Both the position numbers and the translations under genes were made by a program. The notes below the pieces were generated by a model that was not told where the DNA came from, did not search any database, and saw only the letters and a program-made list of their open reading frames with translations. From the NCBI GenBank assembly GCA_001949185.1, contig BDGG01000002.1, positions 5,322,448-5,386,447 on the forward strand: DNA of 64,000 bases. Direction: 5' to 3'. Source of the DNA: Ramazzottius varieornatus. Taxonomy: Eukaryota; Tardigrada; Eutardigrada; Parachela; Ramazzottiidae. This document shows, in pieces, positions 24,199 to 36,751 of the stretch. The first letter of the stretch is position 1. Each line of letters opens with the position of its first letter.

Positions 24199-25984
24199 TT
24201 TTTCAGTTTAGAGCTCCTCAGGAAGCACACCCGATGTTGAAAGCGTTGATTTGGCTGATTATCTAAGAAGGCAGTTTAAACTTAACAAAGTTTGTGGGAG
24301 GCTGGTGGAGAAATTAGAGGTTGCGAGGCTCAAAAGACCCGGAAGCAGAATGGTGTTGTGTGCGTAGCTGAAAAGTGGTGGGTAGCACTAGAAGAAGGGC
24401 TGAATTAAGCCACGGTGTGATGGCTGGATATGCGGATGATTGTTGACCAGTCAAGCGAAGCAAGTCGCTATAGAATCTTCTTTCAAATCAGCTCTATTCA
24501 GCGCGAAGGTGGCAAATGTATCCAGCTATCTCTTTGATGGCGCACAACCTTCCATCAAATTGAACAAATCTTCCGCTGCGAGTTTGATTGTGGCTTTAAG
24601 CTTCACTTTACTATGGCTATTGTTGTGGCCGTGAAGTGAGGATCAAGAGGCGAACAAGAGGTCCATCTGACCAACGATCTTCCCTCCTCAAGCCTTGATT
24701 TATTGGCCCGCATTAGCGTCTACTAACAATGCTAGTTCACTATCAATATGAAACTAGCTAGTCGTTCTGACCACTGGGAAGGCCGAGCAGAGGAGGCAAA
24801 AGATTACAGGCCACACATTTCTACTTCGTTACGTTGCAGTTGCGAGTAAAAAACTTCTGTGACCCGGATCAAGTTACGCATTTGTTTTCAGTGTAGAGTT
24901 TGCGATATGTGAAAGCTCGAAGAATCTGATCGTCCATTGAAATCTCGACAAACTTAAAAGGTTATTATGTTTCAATTTATTTATTTATGGGCGAAACGTG
25001 CGGAAATATGTAAAGACCGCAAAACGTAACATAACACCCTTCCAATGGATGTGGAATAAGAAACGCAATTTTCCGTTGAAGTTTATAAGCTGGTTTCAGA
25101 CTTGTAACTAAAAACGCCCACAATTGAACTGTCTGCAAGCGGACAAGCTACGCTTTATTACGGAAAAGCGGTAAACAATGGCAAACATGTCGCTTTTATG
25201 CCTCGAAAAAGAGGCTGCAGGGGTTTTACAACGAGTTACTATCAATCAATAAACGCGGTCTGTTATCTTAGCGGCACTACTAAATTTCCAGCACACCATC
25301 ATCATGCCTGATCTCGTGACCTTTGAATCTTGTCTGGGCGAAGCGAGTCCTGTCGTTTTTGCTGCACTTAGTCCCATTCTAGACAATCGATTCTTGTTAC
25401 GCCGAATCGATGTCAACGCATCTTTTTCGTTACAGATATCTGTATCAGCGTTACTATTTGCAATAACGCTTGCGGAATACTTATAGAAGGAGCCAAGCTA
25501 GAGTGTCCAGGGGATGATCTGGATTTTGGAGGACTTATTCCCAAAGGGCTCGCCTCATTACCATCCTTGGCTATCTATGTACGTCAGGAGCTGCCCGCTA
25601 GTCTTCTTTCTGATACATGAATATTTTGTGTTGACATATTGCCTATCATGTACCATGATATGAAAAACGGGATGAAATACGGTGATTTTCCAGAGACCAC
25701 GTTTCTGTTTTCCGTCATTATTTTATGGTCGGTCCGAGGTACGAGTACAAAAAAAGAGAGCACCGTTCTGTCAAATTAACCGCAAGGAAGAGCCACCAAA
25801 TGGTCAACCGCGACTCGTTACGTGAATAAACTCTGCCGATCGAAATATTACCGTTGCCTGCACAGAGACTTTTGGTGTGATGAACGTCAATTACCGGACT
25901 AAACAGTAGTCACCTTTAGAGGGAAGTGTTTAGAGAGGGAAACCTCCCTGAGTATACAGTCAAGGAATGGTTCAAATGTGTCGA

Positions 25985-27928
25985 TTAAGAAGGCGGATGG
26001 TGGTCTGCGCAAGCTGACCCGGGAGAAGGCGAATGGTCATTTACCGGGGAGTGCTCGTGAGTCCGCTTCTCCTTTTGTCTTCGGTTGCAGAACCTTCAAC
26101 ACGAATATAAGCAATCAAAAAATGTGCATCGTCAATGCTCTATACAGAAAAACTCTGATGGGAGGTCGGCAAACAATCTAGGGATGATATTTATCTTGAG
26201 TGGCGCGCATTTCCAGTAAATCGAAAAAAGCCTGATGTAACGAATACCCCAAGCTTGTTTGCCGGCCTTCCAGATGCTGACGGATGAAATGGCTCACCAA
26301 ACTCTGACGACTTCCTTCTCGAGCTGTAGGTTATCAGCGAGCAAGGTAATCTCTTGGGCCGTTGGCTTAGGTCTCCGCGTGAAGTGCGACTCGAGAGCGC
26401 CTTTGACGGTAACCTCAATGCTGGTCCGTTTCTTTCGCTTGCGTCCTTGCTGGGATATCTTGTCGATGGCACTGGGTGAGCCATTGGCACTGTCGGCCTC
26501 TTCCAGCCATTTGGCCAAGAGCGGCTTCAGTTTGCACATATTCTTGAAGCTCAACTGTAGGGCTTCAAAGCGGCATATCGTCGTCTGACTGAAGACGTTG
26601 CCGTACAGGGTTCCCAAGGCTAATCCGACATCTGTCGAAATGTGAAAAAACAACTTTTATTATTGATCGTTTTGCCACAGCCCAAGACGTCGCTAATCTT
26701 GACAACGTTCTGCGCGCTCGCGTCAAGGAGCGCAGAGCTTCCGCCTCTCACACTGATCTATCATGTCGAGACGTGCCGCACAAGTCCAAGTTGGACATGC
26801 AAACTCCCATGCGGACGAGACAAAACGAGACGCGGGTGGCAGTTTGGAAAATGCCTTCTTACCTGCTTGGGTGTATCCTGTTTGTCCAAGCCGACATGAA
26901 AGAAACAGAGAGCGTTAGATGGACATAAACTTTGCATATTCGATCGCGTATTCAAAACTCGGGAGTATGAATAATGCAAAGCGCATTTTTGAACAAGGAA
27001 AAGATGCATTTCAATCAAGAGATCATGAAAAGCCGAATGTAGAATTTATTATGACTGGTTTTATGTCCATGACATTCCGAAATATTATCCGAGCTCTGTG
27101 TGTGACTTTCAGAAAGGCTTATTGGGACCCTGGAAAATTGGTGAGGGATGCTGAAGCCCTGTGCTTACCGAGTTTAATTCTCCGTTGTTTGAATTGCTTG
27201 GCGAACTGTTCGAGGTCCGCGGTGGCAAGGACACTGGGACTTCCGTCGCCATTACAGTGCTCCTCTTCACCCGATGATAGCGATCCGTCTGTCCGATTAA
27301 TCAACTCACAGCCTACTAAATTAGGCGAGGTGCTCTCACTGGGATGATGCATAATATTATGGCCATAATTTGCATTTACATAATGGCCTAAAGAAGGCGG
27401 AGAGTTGCATGGCGCAGATGTGGCTTGTTGGTGCAATGACTGATGGCTCTGCTGCGCGGGATGTTGAAGGTAGGCTGCTGCAGTAGCCTGCGGATGATTG
27501 GGATAACAATGTTGCGGAATGTTGACCACATGGGAGATGTGACCAGTTTGCGGGGAATTAGACGAGCTAATATTGGGTGTAGTTGTCGTGGCGGCCACCG
27601 AAGAAAAATTACCGGGCCAGTACTGGGCCGCTGCCAGTGCGTGACCATTACGACCTGCATACATGTCCCCGCCACAATTCGCACCCGACATATTCATTGA
27701 CCATTGTAAACTAGGGTCGTTCATCCAGGGCATGGAGGGATAAGGAGCATAATGATGACCATTAGGATTTTGTTGGGAATGTGAGGAAGATGACAGAAAG
27801 GTGGAGTATTTCATTTCGGGGGTGGGTGAGATGTTGTAATTATTCCGGGTAGAGTTGACGTTGGACATGTAGCCAGTGCCTGCAGGAGATCCGGCCGCCG
27901 AGGCCATAGCATATGTAGAAACCAGCAT
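25985..27928 (-). CDS. Class III POU-homeodomain transcription factor with a 15-nt microexon
   Basis: Nuclear DNA-binding regulator of the Brn/POU3F, Vvl/CEH-6 class, typically acting in neural and ectodermal development. Exons 27169-27928 (start at 27907 or 27928), microexon 26863-26877, 26298-26631, 25985-26093; 398 or 405 codons with every phase matching. A His/Gln/Ser-rich N terminus leads to the POU-specific domain ([15 protein letters not shown] | GYTQA | [18 protein letters not shown] ... [13 protein letters not shown], about 231-299). A short linker follows, then the homeodomain ([20 protein letters not shown] ... VVRVW | [10 protein letters not shown], about 315-373) and a 25-residue tail. 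[20 protein letters not shown] is diagnostic of class III. The final intron splits the Trp codon of WFCNRRQ and contains a MITE. MASAAGS at 27907 resembles usual class III starts and is preferred. Confidence 0.95.
26161..26271. mobile_element. MITE copy 5 (POU intron)
   Basis: Left end GGAGGTCGGCAAACAATC, inner TTGAGTGGCGCGCATTTCC, right end CTTGTTTGCCGGCCTTCC. It occupies most of the intron between the two homeodomain exons (26094-26297). The right half of the inner palindrome is badly degraded. Confidence 0.8.
26863..26877 (-). other. 15-nt microexon of the POU-specific domain
   Basis: Read on the minus strand, ...ACAAACAG precedes GATACACCCAAGCAG and GTAAG follows it. It joins the upstream exon (ending RRIKL plus one base) to the downstream exon (starting with the last two bases of an Asp codon). 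The result is L-GYTQA-DVGLALG, exactly the class III consensus. The direct junction of the two large exons is also in frame but would lack these five residues. Confidence 0.92.
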
Positions 27929-30781
27929 AAATAATAGACCAGGAAGAATTGGATAAAGGCGCGTGTGTTATGATATCGACTGTGGTATGGAAAACAGGCT
28001 GAAGGAGGAAAATCTCCAATGCAAATTCCAACCTTTGGTTAAGGATGGCAAAGTTAGCTCGATCGAGCGATGATGGAGACCACAGCCACAAACCAGACAG
28101 AACCGCTCATTTCAAATGCAAACTGAATATTAAAACATTGTGTTGTTGTATAGTCACAACTTTACACGCCGTCGTATAATAAATACACATATGCTTTATA
28201 TTCGGCCAATATTAAAGGATACACTTTCGCACATTTCGTCGTCAGAGACCTCCTTATACAAGTACGGCAAAAAGTGAATTATCAATGCACCAACCTGTTT
28301 CGCTGTTGAGCCAACAATTCTCACAGTAACTATAGGACCTTTACGAGTAATAGTTTGGCCATCGAGAGCATGCAAGCGAGCGGCATATAAAGTCCGATCG
28401 TATTCTTGGCTACCGATCATTGCCGTTGAGCTCTCTGCCTCACTAACTCGCGCAGCTGTACGGAGCTAGCGTCACAAAAGGCCTCCGTCTGTATGTACTC
28501 CAAAAGCAATGATGGTGTGGTTGCAGCTGCTTAGTTGGATCTAACCGGAAGGAGGAAAACTTGTCTGTATAGTGAAAGAGCATCGTCGAAGCGCCGACTG
28601 ACAGTCCAATCATTGGCCGGCGTTGCGTTCGTCATCATGCCAGACGAATACTCGATATTACTCCTTAATCCAATCATATGTACCAGAAAATAAGGACCAC
28701 CCTTCAACTATGCACCACCCATGGCTTCCACCAGCGTTTCAGTCAGAATGAACTTTAGCAAAGCTAGAGAGATGCGATGGTTCTTGCGGAACAGCTAATT
28801 TCAAAATACACCGCTAGGTACAAACTGCGAGCTCCAGCTGTGTGTGCATAGACGAGCAACATGACATCGATCATCTCTTTCGTGCCACCGAAAAAGTTCA
28901 GCTTAATAACGCTCGTCAGTTTCGACAACGATAAAGGGCCCTTAAAAAAAGTTTCAGCTCCTCATTTGATTTACAGTTCACAGTGGACCCGCTAGAGTCG
29001 ACGCGGTCCTTCGGCTGCAACGTGACGATCTCCTGTTAAAGTCTCATCGAGGCTTCCTGTTCGAGTTTCGAAGAAACTCTCAAGGAAACGCTTGAAAGAG
29101 CGGGAAGTGCGAAGTAAACTGAAAGTAAAGGTTGGTCCCCGTTGAGGGCGCATATTGGTCCATTGGTCAAGAAGGCGCCATCGAGAAGACCATCAGTCCA
29201 GAATGGACCGGATGTCGAAACAGCAAGCATGCGGCAATGAGGGATCCGAACCCTAACCGCGCTGTCTTCCCGACAGGTGAACCGACTTCTTGCGCGAGTT
29301 TGTTGACTTGAAGCAGGATTCTTCCGTCTTTCATATCTTGCCATGACGATCTTTAAGCGTCGGAAAAGCAAGATGTCGAGATGACTTTTAAGGCTCTTCA
29401 TTTACCGCCTTACTATCTGACGATCTGCGAGCCATTCGTAGCTTACAAAATTCCTCCGCTGATGCAATCACTTGTTTTCACGTTCAAAGGATTTAATTAT
29501 CCTTTCACGAGATGTACGTAATGTTCTTCGTATCGCTCGAATCTGAATGCACGGCTGGAAGGACGGTTTAGAGTACTCGACACGGAAATAATTCTGTCGA
29601 CGAGTGATCACGATATACCGAAATGTATTCTGGTACCGGTATCTTAATCATCGAAATGATCAGCAATAAAGCGCCTGAAAACAAATAAATTAGCCGGGAA
29701 CAACGGCGGCTTCAAAGTCGCACGAACTCCATCAAAGGCCACTGGGGCTTGACAAGAGCCACTAATTAATGTCTACAAGCTATGTGCCACGTCGTTCGCC
29801 GGAAAGAAAGACGCCGCGAATATCAGTCAGATATCTGCGAGCGCGCTGGCCGCCATTCGGGATTTACTTCGATGGCGATGCGGCAATAGAACACAGCCGC
29901 ACTCGAACAGAGAGTGTAACACGCTTTAATGAAATTCCGACTTTGAGCGATGAATGATAGTTTAAGTGGTACTTTGGATGTTATCACTGCATACCGGCGA
30001 GAGCGCCTAATTAATTGCTGGGCTGATGTGGACAATCTCGCTTCGTTCAGCCAGAGGTTCGGCCACAGTGGGTCTTCACCGGCCATGCACTGCTCCATAC
30101 CGCAAAAACATCTCGACAGCTGTTTTATCCAATTCAAAACATAGATCATGATAAAAAATTTCACCGTTACGGCAACTGGATCAGCAACTGTAGCGTTTAC
30201 TCGGATGTGTGATTAAGAGTTTTACATGTGGTGCCACCTGTATGATCATATGTATAAACCTTACCCAAAATAGAATCCACACAGGATTACTGCTAATTAA
30301 CTTGGAGAAAGCAGACAAAGGTTCAAGAGTCTGGTTTACAGCCAAACACAGAAAAGGCGACAAAATGTTTGTTTCACACCGGGAGTTCATTCTTTACCTG
30401 ACATTAGTGGGAAGCCAGTTTTCATTGAAGGTTGCGTGCAGCGCACTGATGAAACCGTCAAGTTTCTTATCACGAAGGCAACACCGCCACGGATTTCCAT
30501 CTCATTAAGGTTCCACGTAGTCAAAAGACTTACCAAAGCAATCATCCGTCTTTAGCAACTGCCACAAACTTTTGACATTATTGCACGAGGATTTATCTGT
30601 TTACGTGAGGCCAGTTAATTTGTATGCACGTTTGAATCTGAGTTGGGAGCCTGACGTAGAAAGGCCCGTTTGTGACAGACATTGCAAGCCATCGATAGTT
30701 TTTGACATATACTGTTTGGCAAAAGATTTGACATCAGGAACTGGAAGCATGAAAACAACCAGCCTCAACGAAGTCTTCGTC

Positions 30782-31307
30782 CTAAGCTCTGTTTCATCTA
30801 CCGATGGGTGGTACTTTTAGCATCCTGGCAACCAAGCCATCCAATATTTTTTATGGATTCTTTTACGGCCATAGCTCTTAGTTCGCGAGGCGGGTCAACT
30901 TGGCCGTTTTAGAAAGTTAAGATCAGCTCTTGATCATCCCGCTACGGGCGAAGATCAACTGATATGATCTCTGATCCCCAGTATGTACGATCCTCCACAC
31001 AGTCGTACGCGTGAATTCATCCCGGGTANNNNNNNNNNNNNNNNNNNNNNNNNNNNNNNNNNNNNNNNNNNNNNNNNNTCACGCGTACGACTGTGTGGAG
31101 GATCGTACATACTGAGGATCAGAGATCCTATCAGTTGATCTTCCTCGTAGCGGGATGATCAAGAGCTGATCTTAACTTTTTAAAACGGCCAAGTTGACCC
31201 GCCTCGCGAACTGAAATCTATGGCCGTAAAATAATCCATAAAAAATGTTGGATGGGTTGGCCAGGAGGCTAAAAGTACCACCCATCGGTAGATGAAACAG
31301 AGCTTAG
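30782..31307. repeat. Long palindrome (arms about 230 bp) centred on a scaffold gap
   Basis: 30782-31014 and 31079-31307 are reverse complements with only scattered mismatches and small indels. Ns fill 31029-31078. Homology stops abruptly outside CTAAGCTCTG on the left and CAGAGCTTAG on the right. Either a large foldback element or an assembly artefact at a scaffold join. Confidence 0.92.
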
Positions 31308-33233
31308 TTTCAACATGTTTGGTCGAACAATCGTTGTTCCACTGGCCATAAAGCAAGCTGGCGACTCTGCAAACGTTTGAACTCAATCATCGTAGAAAAG
31401 CTTATCGATATTTTTTCCGAAAAAGGTGGCGACAATGGAAAACAACCCGGGAAGCCGAAAATTTCAAAGGATCAAGCTAATTGAATGTCACAAACGACGA
31501 CGATTGATGGTCGGATGACGAGTATCAAAGTTATGATGGCACAGTCAAACATGACCGCGGGAGCACCCCTGCTGTTTTTCAGAGCGAGCGACCTGAAAGG
31601 TTTGCCTGTATGAAACAATGGACGAACTTGAAGTAGCGCCGTGCAGCAAAAAACGCCATTGTAAGCGGAGAATAATGGAGACGGCTCCTTCTCAGTTTGA
31701 AGAAATGGTGAGCAGGTTTTCGCAGCTCGGCCGGGCCAACCGGGGCCTTTCCACGTCGCACCGACCTCGCTCTTCCGGTCATCTGAATCGATACCGTACA
31801 TCTCGGACGATAAGATAACATGCTATAAGTACACAGGAAAATCAAAGTTGCGACCTCACAGAGAGACGATATACAGGATTATGTGAGGCTATGTCTTAGA
31901 GCTTTGCTTCTGCTTAACGTCGGTTTGGGTTCTTGGTCTTCCAGATGTCTTGAAACTAAGAGAGATTGCATGCCAATGCCTTTCACACTCAGACTGTACG
32001 ATTCCCAACCGCAGATGGCGTTGTCGGTGTCCCGTCATGCCCGTGTCATATGCAAACGGCGTTGTCATCAAGAGCCTTTGGCAAGAGGTTCTTTCATGAT
32101 CATGTTGCAGATTGATATATGGATGAACGTTTCTGATATAAAGCAATTCTTAGATAGATATACGTAAAGGGTTTCCATCGCCGTCTGTGCGCCATCTTGA
32201 AAACGTCCGCTAGCCGAACTCCACGAGCTGTCAGCCCGCATACTGTACAGTACCTTGATCCAGAATTTGATCATGATCCAGAGAACACCCGATGAAACTG
32301 CATGTAGTCAATCGAGATGGTGGGGTGGCTGTCGAAACCGGGACATCAACGAAAATGCACCGCCCATCGTGACTGATCCACGGCAAAGACTACAGTAGAT
32401 GAACCGTGGAATACCGGCACGGCGTCATCTCACCGCATAGTTCCGTGAGACATGATCCATCGGTAGCCCGCAACACCGACTTGCGGAAGCCTACAAGATC
32501 CCAGTGCAGTATCAGAGTCTAGGCACGCCGCACTCCCAGCTCCTAAAGACACGCCGCGATCGGATCACTTCCGGCGACCATCTAATCCACTCTGCCTGCA
32601 GACACTTGCAAATGTCCCCCCATACATAACGATGGGACCAAAACTTCGCCATTTCTTTCTCACGTGATTAGAAATTTTTACGAGTACTGCTGAAAGGTGA
32701 CATAGCTTTACAGATTTTTTTCGACACAGCGACACCGTTTTGAGGAGAGGAAGTAGAACAAGACCACAGTACACTGAACAAGTTCAACTTTCTCTTTACA
32801 ATTACACAGTCGCGATAAATGTTCAAGACGTCTGTGTAATTAGAAAGCCATAACACTGCCAGATGACTTGTCACATCCGATAACAATACGATAAAAAAGA
32901 TTCAAGTGTCCACTCAAATAAAAGTCATCTGCAGGAAATGGTCCACGTTCATTTCGGGTTCCATCCTATCAACATCGTTTCACCATCCATCGTCCTTATC
33001 ATTCCACACCGTCCATTTGTTTCTTTGGTAGCATTCTTCGAAGTAGTTTCAAGAGGCAACGTTGAAGAAATGCTTCGTTGGTTTCTTTCCATCAAATTTC
33101 CTTCCGCGTTCCAAGTCTTTCACGTTCATACCCAAATGTCTTTCCCGAACCACGATTCTCAGCATCACAGGTAAGCTTAGCGAGGAGTGTAGCCACAGCG
33201 AGCGAGCACCAGGTTCATGTTTCTCTTCTCTCT

Positions 33234-33257
33234 TTGTGTGTATGTGTGTGTGTGTGC
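33234..33257. repeat. TG microsatellite
   Basis: An alternating TG run with one TA interruption, in intergenic DNA. Likely length-polymorphic. Confidence 0.85.
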
Positions 33258-33820
33258 CGTGTCGTCATTCGCAGATCCCAACAAATCACACTGGTCAAAA
33301 ATTAACACCAACTATCCAAATCTCAAAACGGAAAGCCCTGCTGTCCAGAATACAAGCAAGCCAGCCCCCAACTTGACAAGTTAAGTGAGGCTTCAGAAAA
33401 CATCGGATGAAAGAGTTAAAGCACAAAATGACGCGCACAAGCGTGCAAAGGAAGGAGATCAGTTTCACCGCTGTAGACTGGAGAGCCAACACCGCAGCTT
33501 CCCCTAGACTACAGGTCGGCAAGATACATGTGCAGAATCAGCAGCAAGAATAGCTAGATCAGCAGGTCCGACTAATCGTTTAAAACCAGAAGACACACAT
33601 ATGCTTTGAATAAAAGCCCTAAACGTCACCGTAGTGTAGTAAAATCTTTGCGCCAGTCGTGAAAACTAATGTCTGTCAGCATCACATGGAAGCAGTATCC
33701 TTTGGCCGATGTATACGTAAATCTTGGAAAAGTCAAATGATGAAAAACATCCGTCCGCGACACAAGAACCCATCCAACCTGAAACAATAGACTTCTGAAA
33801 ACATTTCGTGAAAAACAGTT

Positions 33821-33942
33821 GGGACGTGGGCAACCGAACTGAACTAAATCGCCTACTCAAGTGGCGCACAGTTTTATTGTTACTGGCTGAAAACGCCCGC
33901 TAGTTGCGAAAACGATGTGGTTGCATTCTGGTTGCCCACGTT
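33821..33942. mobile_element. MITE copy 6 (intergenic)
   Basis: Left end GGGACGTGGGCAACCGAAC and right end GGTTGCCCACGTTTC form a terminal inverted repeat of about 13 bp, slightly different from other copies. Inner TCAAGTGGCGCACAGTTTT has a degraded partner CGCCCGCTAGTTGCG. Confidence 0.82.
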
Positions 33943-34022
33943 TCAGTTTTCGGACCGGAAAACCTTAAGTTTGCAAGAACAGTCAGAACCAAAGCGAATC
34001 GACGAACCTCCAACTTGCGAGT

Positions 34023-36751
34023 TCACGATCTCTTTGACCTGTCTTCAGCCGCACCAGGCTTCTGATCCTTCATCACAGTGTCGTAGGTCGGAGGAGCTTC
34101 GCTAAAGGACTGGCTAACGACCACGTTTCTTGCCAAGGACTCGCGTAAGCGTGCCGGAGACTCGCGTAATGTCTTGGACTTTGCCCTGTTGTGCCCTTCA
34201 CTGCCCTCAGCACACAGGTCGTTGGAGCAGCTTGAAGATCGACCTTTGCACTTGGTGTCCTTCATCCGTCTGGCACTTGGTCGTGACGTTGCTGTCGCCA
34301 CGAAACCCACCAATGACTTCACCACCTGAAAAAAACATCTCAGTAACACTGATTTTGCATTATCGAATTCATCATATCTGGGAGACGGGAAAATGGAATG
34401 TACAAGACGGTTATCCTGAGTGGCGCGCCCTTCCAGTCAATCATAATCGGAACGTGCGCCACTCTAGACAATGACCTTGCACCTGTGTGTGACGTGTTTT
34501 AATACAGTATCAGAAACTTTTTTTGAGAATGATGTTTTCTTCAGTGATATGCAAGATAAGGACTGCCTTACTTCTTTGATTTTGCTGCTTTTGGAGGAAG
34601 ACGTTGAATCACTCGAGCCCTTCTTTGGGGGAACGGCAGTACTTCCGGCTTGAGATCGGTAGGGTGGCGGCATCTGACAGGCTTCGAAAGCGTCGCCCAG
34701 ACAGCGATGACCATGAGCAAAGTAGTTTTCGCAGACGTTATAGTCGACGGTGCGGTTCGGTGGCGCCTCGATTGTGTTGCTCATGTTGACAGTCCGTAAC
34801 CGGAAATTAGTGTATTCCTCAAAGCGCGCAGGCGGTAGACCGCGCTCTTCACCGTCTAACAAACGTATCGTACACGGAACATCCATTTTCTGAGCCTTTA
34901 CGCCACTTTGTCCAGTTCGCCTGTAGATACAGAAGAAAAATAGAAAATTATTGTAAAGTAGAAAATTCCTTCCAGCAGTATTCGATGAAGTCTCATGATC
35001 AGGTGATAGGTATACAAAGACTGATTTATGGTTGTACGGCCAGTGGCGGTGGTGCGTTACAAGAGAAGTTCGAAAGGTGCGCCGGGTAATTTGTGTTGAC
35101 TTATCTCGGTGTGGTGCTTGCCTGACTCGGCTAGGAACGTCATAATTTATGACTGGTAATTTTCTGCATATCAATGGAAAAGCGAGGCAAGCCACCACTC
35201 GCTAATCACACATTGCTCCTTCCCTTTAGAATTTTGATTGCGAATTTGACCGATATAAAGACCCATTAAACATAATATCCAATCGGTCAAAGAAAGAGCT
35301 CCAACTACCAAAGTGTATAATTTTCAACAGCCCCATCATTACAGTACAAGCCTGTATCTATCAAAACTTTCATCAAACGTGTTTCACCTCACTGTATCAC
35401 GCTCAATACTGTATCCTGCATTTACCGATCATACTTTCCTTCAATGACAACACTAACGCATGACAAAAAGACAGCGAAAGAACCTACGGTGTTCGTAAGC
35501 TCTGATGAGCATGTCCCATTCTTCTTTGTCCTTCGGCTCCTCGACTTGTCAAACCGCTTCGAACGGCCGACGACAAGCCCGTCGAAGCATTCAAGATGGG
35601 TAGATACCTCTTGTCATCATCAGATGACTCGCTGGTTCTCGTCTCGGAGGTGAGTGAGTTCACCGAGGAGGTCGCCGCGAACGGAAACGATGAGTTTGAT
35701 GTGGAAGCACTGGACAAGCTGGGAGAGACCGACGAAGACTCGGAGATGGTCGAGCTGCCTTCGCCAGCCATGTCCGACTGTAAGTCCATGGAAGGCTCTA
35801 CATAGCAAGACCAATGAGAGTATTCGTAGATGCATCACCGGAATATCAGACATATGCCGAAATATGAACGTCCTCTAGCTGGATACACGAAGCTTCAAAT
35901 GCCTTTTTGAACATTACGAAACGGTTCATATGACTATCAGGACTTGACGTACCAGCATGAGAGAGCAAGAGATGTGGCTGAAAATGGGATGAGGGTTGGT
36001 CGGCCATTTGGCTGTAGTCAAGTCAGTCAGGATGAGCGGTGCATGTTGATGGATGTCCTGCGGCTTTGATGATGACAGGCAGTTGGTCCACTCGCCAATG
36101 TGGCAGCGGCTGCAGTAACAGCTCTTGGTCCAGCCGTCGATACCAACCTCGATCGACTGCAAACTTCCATCGGCAGAGACTTCTTGTGCTTCTTCAAGTT
36201 CAAATGCTGTAAATGCTAGTTAGCACTGCCAGCGCCAAATAGTCTGTCACTTGTCGCCTCGCTCTACAGCCGAGAAGTTATTTCCGATGGCGCTTACAAT
36301 AATTAACTGGAAGAAGATGGAGCGAATATCTTTCGCGCCACACATATGCAACGGGCTCTTCCTTCAGCTTCAGTCCCGCAGATCAGCCTGCAACACATCA
36401 ATATGAGCTCTTGTTAATATTCCATGCCGCCGCCACGAGTTGGTCGGAGACCTCCGAAATCCAGCGTGTGATGCGTCGACAACGGAAGGAAATCACTCTG
36501 CGCGGCTGGCACTATGCATGCACCCATGGGTTCTACGAAATAAACCCCACAAGCCACAGACATGCACGCATAGATGACGTATGAAGCAGCCAGCCTTTAA
36601 AGTTTACCCATGAACGGATCCGGAAGGACATTCGATATATCGAGCTGAGTAATGCTCATAATGCCAGTGTTAGACCAGACAAGACGGCGAAAGCGCTTGA
36701 ACGATCGACGAGCCTTTCCACGTAAGCAAACATTCAACAGCTCGCTCGAGT
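34023..36751 (-). CDS. Unrecognised multi-exon gene with PPxY motifs, 5' incomplete
   Basis: I do not recognise this gene. Five exons splice with matching phases: 36608-36751, 35953-36206, 35488-35795, 34572-34920, 34023-34325 (about 452 codons, stop at 34023). Each has a good donor (GTAAAC, GTACGT, GTAGGT, GTAAGG) and an AG acceptor. The first exon is basic (ARRSFKRFRRLVW). The second is Cys/Trp-rich (GWTKSCYCSRCHIGEWTNC). The third is Ser-rich (SSSVSPSLSSAST). The fourth has CENYFAHGHRCLGDAFEAC, then MPPPYRS. The last has SEAPPTYDTVMKD near the C terminus. The two PPxY sites (PPPY, PPTY) are the type bound by WW domains of NEDD4-family ubiquitin ligases. An endosomal or membrane adaptor is possible, but I see no transmembrane segment in these exons. 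The start codon and any upstream exons were not found. Confidence 0.55.
34400..34475. mobile_element. MITE copy 7, core fragment in intron
   Basis: Only the inner palindrome is clear: GGTTATCCTGAGTGGCGCGC and ACGTGCGCCACTCTAGACAA. It lies in the intron between the last two exons of the unrecognised minus-strand gene. Terminal repeats were not found. Confidence 0.7.

Larger units (their letters stand above)
14945..25984. other. Gene-poor 11-kb region
   Basis: No open frame here (longest about 150 codons) shows a recognisable domain or a consistent splice pattern on either strand. The sequence is AT-richer in places. Two MITE copies (21529-21649, 24077-24198) lie in it. It flanks the 3' side of the POU gene, so distal regulatory DNA is possible, but I see no direct sign of it. 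Confidence 0.5.
27929..34022. other. Gene-poor 6-kb region upstream of the POU gene
   Basis: No recognisable coding exon on either strand. Contents noted: scaffold gap of 50 Ns at 31029-31078 inside a palindrome of over 500 bp, a TG microsatellite at 33234-33257, and a MITE copy at 33821-33942. The side next to the POU gene presumably carries its promoter. Confidence 0.5.

Noticed and set aside
29200..29280. tRNA-like B-box (GGTTCGGATCC on the minus strand)
   Set aside because: No matching A-box, acceptor stem or cloverleaf could be paired around it.
35596..35805. Plus-strand acidic open frame ending in a good GTGAGT donor context
   Set aside because: It is antisense to a minus-strand exon whose phases join neighbours on both sides. 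The acidic frame is the mirror of its Ser-rich coding.
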